Position numbers and translations under genes: made by a program
Notes under the pieces: model-generated
What the model was told of the DNA's origin: nothing
Seen by the model: the letters and a program-made list of their open reading frames with translations, nothing else
Database searches by the model: none
NCBI GenBank assembly: GCA_041394265.1
Contig: JAWKIO010000005.1
Coordinates: 3,162,001-3,226,000 of the forward strand
DNA from: Acidimicrobiales bacterium
GTDB taxonomy: Bacteria; Actinomycetota; Acidimicrobiia; Acidimicrobiales; SZUA-35
DNA length: 64,000 nt
Direction: 5' to 3'
Part shown: positions 58,846 to 64,000 of the stretch, piece by piece
How the letters are laid out: every line of letters starts with the position of its first letter
Position numbering within the stretch: the first letter of the stretch is position 1

Positions 58846-59619
58846 ATGGTGCGAAGGAGTCGGAACGAAATCGAGCGACTGGTGGTCGACGCCGCCGTCG
58901 ACCTCGTCCGGTTGGAGGGTGTGGGGACTGGCCTTGAGGGCATCACCTACACCAGAGTGTTCCGCCATCTCCAGAGAACCACCGGCCAACGCGTCACGCG
59001 AGCGTCCGTGCACGACCGGCTGTGGCCCGATCAGGCGGCGTTTCAAGCCGCCGTTCGTGACCGCATCGCTGCGCTGGACCAGGACGTGATCGACTTGACG
59101 GCGCTCGACGATGCGACCGACCGCGCCCGTGAGGCGATGCTCGGGTCCGCCGATGTTCACCGGGTGCTCGGATCGGTCATGCGCGAGCTGGCGTCGATCG
59201 ATGCCGCCGAAGCACCGACTCGCCTGCGCCAAGCCAACCTCGCCGTGAAGGCGCTCGTGGCGCTGGCCGACGACGACGACCAGGCGCGAGCAGCCGGGAG
59301 CGTCGAGGCGTTTCGGTCGGCCCAGCAGCGACGACTCGACATCCTGAGGGCGTCGTATGCACGCACCATCCGACGGCTCGGCGGCTCGTTGCGTCCTTCG
59401 TTGGGACTGACCGAGGACGAGGCGGTGGCGCTGATCGTGTGTGCGATCGACGGGCTGAGCGAAGGCCGGCGACTGCGCCGTGCCTTCGACGATCACGACG
59501 TCGACGCCGTCGAGATCGATATCGACGGTTCGTCGGCGAGCTGGCCGCTCACCTCGATCGTTGGGTACGCGCTGGTCTCGCAGTTCTTCGACTTCGCCGA
59601 GGTCGCGGTTCCTGCTTGA
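58846..59619 (+). CDS. TetR-like transcriptional regulator
   Basis: 257 aa. An N-terminal helical domain (RSRNEIERLVVDAAVDLVRL, ITYTRVFRHLQRTTGQRVTR, ASVHDRLWPDQAAFQAAVRD) follows the TetR layout, with an insertion between helices 2 and 3. A helical C-terminal domain follows. TACCTT (58834-58839) ends six bases before the ATG, which rules out the upstream in-frame start at 58813. Ligand unknown. Confidence 0.72.
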   Translation: MVRRSRNEIERLVVDAAVDLVRLEGVGTGLEGITYTRVFRHLQRTTGQRVTRASVHDRLWPDQAAFQAAVRDRIAALDQDVIDLTALDDATDRAREAMLGSADVHRVLGSVMRELASIDAAEAPTRLRQANLAVKALVALADDDDQARAAGSVEAFRSAQQRRLDILRASYARTIRRLGGSLRPSLGLTEDEAVALIVCAIDGLSEGRRLRRAFDDHDVDAVEIDIDGSSASWPLTSIVGYALVSQFFDFAEVAVPA

Positions 59620-59634
59620 TCCTGAGCGTTGCGT

Positions 59635-60306
59635 TCAGGCCTGGAGGCGTCCGTCGCTGATCTCGACGGTCCGGTCGGCGTAGTCGGTCATCCGGGTGTC
59701 GTGGGTGACGATGATGGCGGCGGTGTTCCTGCCCTTGATCTCGGAGCGGATCAGCTCCATGACCTGGACGCCGAGTTTCGAGTCGAGGGCCGAGGTCGGC
59801 TCATCGAAGAGCACGAGCTTGGGTTCGTTCATGAGTGCGCGTCCGATGGCGACTCGTTGGCGCTCGCCGCCCGAGAGCTGGTCGGGCAGGTTCTTCATCC
59901 GATGACCGAGCCCGAGCTCGTCGAGGAGTTGCTCGGCTCTCGCCTTCGCCGCCGAGCCACCCGAACCTCGCATCTCGGCCACGACCGTGAGGTTCTCCCG
60001 GGCGTTCAGGAACGGCACGAGGTTGACGGCCTGGAAGACGAAGCCGATGTTCTCGCCCCGGAACGCCGTCAGCTCCTTGCTCGAGTAGCCGTCGATCCGT
60101 TCGCCGGTGACGGTCACGGTTCCGTCCGTCGGTGTGAGTAGTCCGCCGGCGATCGAAAGGAGCGTTGTCTTGCCCGAACCCGACGGTCCGACGAGCGCAA
60201 CCATCTCGTCGTCGGCGACGGTGAGCGACGAGTGGTCGAGCGCGACGACCTCGGAGTCGCCCGAGCGGTAGACCTTTCGCACGTCATCGAGTTCGAGTGC
60301 CGTCAT
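59635..60306 (-). CDS. ABC transporter ATP-binding protein, MacB/LolD type
   Basis: 223 aa. Walker A GPSGSGKTTLL near 40-50, Q-loop FVFQAVNLVPFL, signature LSGGERQRVAIGRAL near 144-158, Walker B LVLFDEPTSALD near 166-177, then the H-loop His in IIVTHDTR. This subfamily powers FtsX-type permeases that work on lipids, lipoproteins or peptides by mechanotransmission. It is encoded downstream of two such permeases and completes the transporter. AAGGAG lies ten bases before the ATG. Confidence 0.93.
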   Translation of the reverse strand: MTALELDDVRKVYRSGDSEVVALDHSSLTVADDEMVALVGPSGSGKTTLLSIAGGLLTPTDGTVTVTGERIDGYSSKELTAFRGENIGFVFQAVNLVPFLNARENLTVVAEMRGSGGSAAKARAEQLLDELGLGHRMKNLPDQLSGGERQRVAIGRALMNEPKLVLFDEPTSALDSKLGVQVMELIRSEIKGRNTAAIIVTHDTRMTDYADRTVEISDGRLQA

Positions 60307-60367
60307 GGGTTGGGTACTCCTTCGGTGGTCGGCCGACCGATTGCGGTGCGCTGGGTCATGGGCATCG

Positions 60368-61474
60368 TCAGACTCCCGCCCCGATCGCTGCAGCCGGATC
60401 GACGGAGATGATGCGGCGAAGTGACACCAGCCCGCCGAGGATCGCCGTGATCGTGATGCCGATCAACGTGATGACGCCGCGGGAGATCGTGAACTGCACC
60501 GGGACGTCGGGAGGGATGCCGAGCGAGAGGAGGTAGGTGAAGAGTGCGCCGACGCCGAAGGAGATGACAGCGACGGCGAACGCCTGAACGGCGACACCGA
60601 GCACGAGTGTGCGGCTCGGTGTGCCGAACGCCTTGAGGACCGCGTAGAGGCCGACCCGCTCCAGCGTCAGGAGAGCGAAGAAGAGGGCGACCACCAGGCC
60701 CACCACGAAGAAGGTCGTGCCGATGATCGCGTTGAAGGTGGCTCCCTGCTCGGCGACACCGGGGAGCGTGTTCGCTGCGTCGATGGTCGACAGCGAGCTG
60801 GTGTCACCGATGCCGCCGGCATCGATCCGGGTGGCGAGGTCGCTCGGATCGACCCCGTCGGCCGCCTCGGCGATGACGGCCTGGAAGTCGTCGGGGCCGA
60901 CGCTGATGTCGGGGCGGTTGGCGTTCTGCACGGTGCGCCACGTGGTGGGGGAGACCCAGAGGCCGGATTGTCCGAGGAAGTTGGTGTCCTCGACCCAACC
61001 GCTGACGACCAGCGGCGTGGCCGCCGGGCCGACGGTGATGGTGTCGCCGAGCGACACGCCGGCCGCCTCCAGCGTGCGATCCGCCCATGCCTCGCCCTCG
61101 GGTGGTGGCGCAGGGATCGTCGCCGAATCGAGTTCGTAACCGATGATCGCACCGTCGGCGATGTCGGACTCGCCGGGCACCTTCACGCCGAGCAGAGTCA
61201 CCCCGAACCCGCCTGCTCGGGCGACACCGTCGAGTTGGGCGATCTGGTCGCGCTCGGCGGTCGTTGCGGTGGACCGCAGCACCGACTCACGGGCATCGGC
61301 ACTGAAGACGATGGCACCGTCGGGCTGTGATCGAAGGGCCCCGGTCGAGCCCAGATAGAGGCCGTCGAGCAGGCCGCCCAAGAAGAGCAGCAGCAGCGTG
61401 AGCATCGTGAGTGCGCCACCGGCGACAGCGAATCGTCCCGGCTTGCGGAAGACCTCGAGCAGCGCGAGTCGCAT
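60368..61474 (-). CDS. ABC transporter permease, FtsX/DevC-like
   Basis: 368 aa. One N-terminal helix (FAVAGGALTMLTLLLLFLGG, near 15-34), an extracytoplasmic domain of about 200 residues, then three C-terminal helices typical of FtsX permeases (TFFVVGLVVALFFALLTLER, AVAVISFGVGALFTYLLSLG, and the last near 335-355). The ATG follows directly after the stop of the other permease, so the two are translationally coupled and probably form a heterodimer. Confidence 0.87.
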   Translation of the reverse strand: MRLALLEVFRKPGRFAVAGGALTMLTLLLLFLGGLLDGLYLGSTGALRSQPDGAIVFSADARESVLRSTATTAERDQIAQLDGVARAGGFGVTLLGVKVPGESDIADGAIIGYELDSATIPAPPPEGEAWADRTLEAAGVSLGDTITVGPAATPLVVSGWVEDTNFLGQSGLWVSPTTWRTVQNANRPDISVGPDDFQAVIAEAADGVDPSDLATRIDAGGIGDTSSLSTIDAANTLPGVAEQGATFNAIIGTTFFVVGLVVALFFALLTLERVGLYAVLKAFGTPSRTLVLGVAVQAFAVAVISFGVGALFTYLLSLGIPPDVPVQFTISRGVITLIGITITAILGGLVSLRRIISVDPAAAIGAGV

Positions 61475-62599
61475 CTACAGGCTGCTCCCCGAGTCGACGG
61501 TGGCACGAATCGGATCGATCCGCAGGACGCGCCGGACCGACGCCAACCCGCCGAGGAGCGCCAGCACGGTCAGCAGGGCCACCGTGCGGAGCACCTGTGC
61601 TGGGTCGAGGGTCACGTCGATGGCGCCCCCAGTGGTGGCCGCGCCGACCAGCAACGTCAGCCCGATGCCGACGAGGATGCCCGCCGCCATCACGACAACG
61701 ATCTGTCCGAGCAGGTTCTGGACGAGATAGCGCCGCGGTGCCCCAACGGCCCGCAACAGCGTGAGCGGCTTGGACTTCTGCACGGTGAGGATCAGGAAGA
61801 AGAACCCGACGACCAGGACCACCACCATGAAGGCGAGGGCGAGGATGATGCCGAACGAGCTGTTCACGCCGCGCACACCCGGATTCTCGTCGATCGCCTG
61901 CTGTCGCGTGAGCGCCTCGACCCCATCCACGGCGTCGGTGATCGACCTGGCGAGTGTTGCTGCGTCGGCCCCGTCGTCGGGTTGCACGGCGATGAGCGAT
62001 GGCAACACCTGCGCCGCAGGGTCGAGCGCCTGCTTCGCCTGCACATAGGTGTCGTACGAGACGAAAACCGTGGCCTGCACGCTCCAGCGGGCATCCTGGG
62101 CGACACCGACGATCGTGATCTCGCTGGGCTGCTCGCCGAGCACCGTGACGGTGTCCCCGATCTCGAAACCGACGTTGTCGCTGCCGAAGGAGGCGACGCC
62201 CTCACCGGGTCCTTCCGGGAGGCGGCCCTCGATCAGCGAGGTCGGTTCGCCGAGTCCGCCCAGCTCGTACCCGAAGATGGCGGCGTCCTGGAGCTCACCA
62301 CCGGCATCGACCGTGAAGGTGTTCTCGCCGATCGGACCGGAGGTTGCCACGCCGGGCACGGCAGCCACCTGCTCGGCCAGTCCGGGGAAGATGAGGCTGG
62401 CCTCGACGTTTCGCCGAGCCTGATCTCCGTAGACCAGTACCGGAGCGTTCTGGCGTTCGATCGCTCCGATGAAGCTCGTGACCAGTCCGCCGAAGAGCGC
62501 CTGCTGGAACAGGATCAGGAAGACCAGCAGGCCGACGGCCATCGACAACAACACGAATCGGAGTTTGGCTCGTGCGATCTCTCGAAGGGCAAGCTGCAC
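61475..62599 (-). CDS. ABC transporter permease, FtsX-like
   Basis: 374 aa with the same FtsX layout: helix near 15-35 (FVLLSMAVGLLVFLILFQQA), a MacB-type periplasmic core (GYELGGLGEPTSLIEGRLPE), and three C-terminal helices (FMVVVLVVGFFFLILTVQ and two more). It heads permease-permease-ATPase. The GTG at 62599 has TATCGT ending eight bases upstream on the minus strand. No membrane-fusion protein is encoded nearby. Confidence 0.87.
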   Translation of the reverse strand: MQLALREIARAKLRFVLLSMAVGLLVFLILFQQALFGGLVTSFIGAIERQNAPVLVYGDQARRNVEASLIFPGLAEQVAAVPGVATSGPIGENTFTVDAGGELQDAAIFGYELGGLGEPTSLIEGRLPEGPGEGVASFGSDNVGFEIGDTVTVLGEQPSEITIVGVAQDARWSVQATVFVSYDTYVQAKQALDPAAQVLPSLIAVQPDDGADAATLARSITDAVDGVEALTRQQAIDENPGVRGVNSSFGIILALAFMVVVLVVGFFFLILTVQKSKPLTLLRAVGAPRRYLVQNLLGQIVVVMAAGILVGIGLTLLVGAATTGGAIDVTLDPAQVLRTVALLTVLALLGGLASVRRVLRIDPIRATVDSGSSL

Positions 62600-62777
62600 G
62601 GCGCCAGACGATAGACCGAGTCGTTTGACGAAGGCTTTATCCGCCGTGGTCTTGTGTGGACGCCCTACGCTCGTTCGATCGTGGCACTGTCGACGGACCA
62701 CTGTCGACCGGCTCCCGCCGATCGGCCACACCAACACCGATCCCCGTCGTCCCGCCCTCCACTGCCGCAAGGTCCCC

Positions 62778-63335
62778 ATGCCCGTCGAGACCGTCAGCTT
62801 GTTCCTCGCCCTGCTGTTCGTGGGGGCGATGGCGATCAACCTCGCCGCACTTGCGCTCGTCGTCGTCCGCCTCGTTACGGGGAGGGTGCCGGGTCCGGTG
62901 GCGCCGCTGGTGGACGAGGTGCGTTCGATTGCCCCGTTCATGGCCTTCCTGGCCCCGACCATCGCGATGTTCGGGAGCCTCTACTACTCCGAGATCGCCC
63001 ACTTCGAGCCGTGCCAACTGTGCTGGGTGCAGCGATTCTTGATGTACCCGTCGTCGATCCTGCTCGGCATCTCGATGCTGCTCAAGCAGCCCAAGTTGGC
63101 CTGGCTGCCGTTCGCCCTGTCGGTCGTCGGCCTTGGAGTTTCCAGCTATCACCGGGCCGAGCAGCAATGGCCGAACCTGTTCACCTCCTCGTGTGATCCA
63201 GCGAACCCGTGCTCGGGTCGGTGGGTCGACACATGGGGGTTCGTCACGATCCCCACCATGGCGTTCGCTGCGTTCGGACTGGTCTGCGTCTTCGTCCCCC
63301 TATCGTTGCTTGGTCGCAAGGAGGCCACATCATGA
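62778..63335 (+). CDS. Disulfide bond formation protein B family
   Basis: 185 aa, four membrane helices beginning SLFLALLFVGAMAINLAALA. The redox pairs of DsbB are present: EPCQLCWVQR (CxxC) after helix one of the core, and SSCDPANPCSG in the second periplasmic loop. It would re-oxidise the thioredoxin-like partner encoded next and pass electrons to quinone. The first 50 residues add an extra helix. The stop overlaps the next start (ATGA). Confidence 0.88.
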   Translation: MPVETVSLFLALLFVGAMAINLAALALVVVRLVTGRVPGPVAPLVDEVRSIAPFMAFLAPTIAMFGSLYYSEIAHFEPCQLCWVQRFLMYPSSILLGISMLLKQPKLAWLPFALSVVGLGVSSYHRAEQQWPNLFTSSCDPANPCSGRWVDTWGFVTIPTMAFAAFGLVCVFVPLSLLGRKEATS

Positions 63336-63997
63336 CGTCCGCATCCAAGGCCGGTGGCGGTAGCCGCGGCTTTCTCATCGCCATCGTCGCCATTTGCATC
63401 CTCGGCGCCGGCCTCATCGCCGTCGTCATCGGCAGCGGGGCGGGCAACGACCCCGACGCCGTCGACGCAACATCGGCCGTCACCATCGAGGGCGACGCGC
63501 TGCCCGCGATGCCCAACGTGGGTGGTCTCACGAGTTCCGACAACGACTCGGCGATCGGCATGACCGCTCCCCGTCTGGTCGGCACCGACTTCGCCGACAA
63601 CGAGATCGTCATCGAGGCCGACGGTCGTCCGAAAGCGGTCTACTTCGTTGCTCACTGGTGCCCCCACTGCCAAGTCGAGGTCCCGGTCGTGCAGGAGCTG
63701 ATCGATGCGGGCAGCCTGCCCGAGGGGATGGATGTCTACGGCGTGTCGACCTCGGTCAGCGCCGGTCGTGGCAACTACCCGCCGAATCGCTGGCTCGACA
63801 GCACCGAGGGCTGGGGCGTCACCACGATGCGAGACACCGAGTCGAGCGAGGCGCTGCAGAGCTACGGCGCCGGTGGGTTCCCGTACGTCGTCTACCTGGA
63901 TGGCGACAACAAGGTGCTCGCCCGATCGAGTGGCGAACTGGGTTCGGCAGCGATTGCGGCCGCCTGGCAGATCACGGCGGGCTCCGCCATCGGTTGA
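63332..63997 (+). CDS. Membrane-anchored thioredoxin-like protein (TlpA/DsbA type)
   Basis: 221 aa. An N-terminal anchor helix near 14-35 (FLIAIVAICILGAGLIAVVI), a linker, then a thioredoxin fold with active site YFVAHWCPHCQVEVPVV (CPHC, as in DsbA-like oxidases) and cis-Pro in GAGGFPYVVYLDGD. AAGGAGG (63319-63325) is a strong ribosome-binding site inside the DsbB-family gene. With its neighbour it forms an extracytoplasmic disulfide-forming pair. It ends three bases before the window edge. Confidence 0.88.
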   Translation: MTSASKAGGGSRGFLIAIVAICILGAGLIAVVIGSGAGNDPDAVDATSAVTIEGDALPAMPNVGGLTSSDNDSAIGMTAPRLVGTDFADNEIVIEADGRPKAVYFVAHWCPHCQVEVPVVQELIDAGSLPEGMDVYGVSTSVSAGRGNYPPNRWLDSTEGWGVTTMRDTESSEALQSYGAGGFPYVVYLDGDNKVLARSSGELGSAAIAAAWQITAGSAIG

Positions 63998-64000
63998 TCG

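Overview
The window is high-GC, densely packed bacterial chromosome. It most resembles an actinobacterium, probably of the class Acidimicrobiia (Ilumatobacter-like); this is inference, since no rRNA is present. Three things point there. The block miaB ... miaA-dapF-hflX ... lexA / LysM division inhibitor / nrdR has the gene order known from Mycobacterium tuberculosis (Rv2733c to Rv2718c). There is an F420-type LLM oxidoreductase. Several secreted proteins carry DUF4214. The B12-dependent class II ribonucleotide reductase NrdJ and an E. coli-like DapD set it apart from mycobacteria. No tRNA, rRNA, CRISPR array, insertion sequence or prophage was found.

Layout. 0-6.5 kb: a HAD-VOC fusion, a TTC38-like TPR protein, then an overlapping operon gnd-zwf-ROK kinase-pgl, which is the oxidative pentose phosphate pathway from glucose to ribulose 5-phosphate. 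6.5-13.7 kb: divergent MarR/LLM pair, miaB, an unknown membrane protein, a GNAT enzyme, and divergent LysR/inositol-phosphate synthase. 13.8-25 kb: an alpha/beta hydrolase, then the overlapping run APH-like kinase-miaA-dapF-hflX-dapC, a secreted DUF4214/sugar dehydrogenase, dapD, a TetR/DUF3995 pair and dapE. The genes dapC, D, E and F give the succinylase route to diaminopimelate. 25-35.6 kb: hrpB, lexA, an SOS-type division inhibitor, nrdR, a lytic transglycosylase, a RibD-like reductase, and nrdJ behind a long untranslated leader. 35.7-41 kb: an accessory-looking stretch of small unknown genes with wider gaps, including two toxin-antitoxin-like bicistrons. 41-64 kb: transport, redox and envelope genes (EamA, LysR, multicopper oxidase, folD with a ZTP riboswitch, M19 dipeptidase, DUF4349 lipoprotein, DUF4214 secreted protein, 5-formyl-THF cyclo-ligase, two crotonases, an HSL esterase, an FtsX-type ABC transporter, and DsbB with a TlpA-like thioredoxin).

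Expression signals. The most pervasive signal is a TAnnnT hexamer ending 6-8 bases before the start codon of about two dozen transcription-unit-leading genes. This implies leaderless mRNAs and often decides the start codon. Genes with an evident leader or Shine-Dalgarno site include nrdJ, the SOS inhibitor, folD, the DUF4349 gene, the dipeptidase and the TlpA-like gene. Control elements that can be read directly are three LexA boxes between lexA and the LysM gene, a near-perfect TetR palindrome containing both divergent start codons, a MarR-type inverted repeat, two candidate NrdR boxes 42 bp apart, and the ZTP riboswitch. Several convergent gene junctions carry long hairpins without a U-tract.
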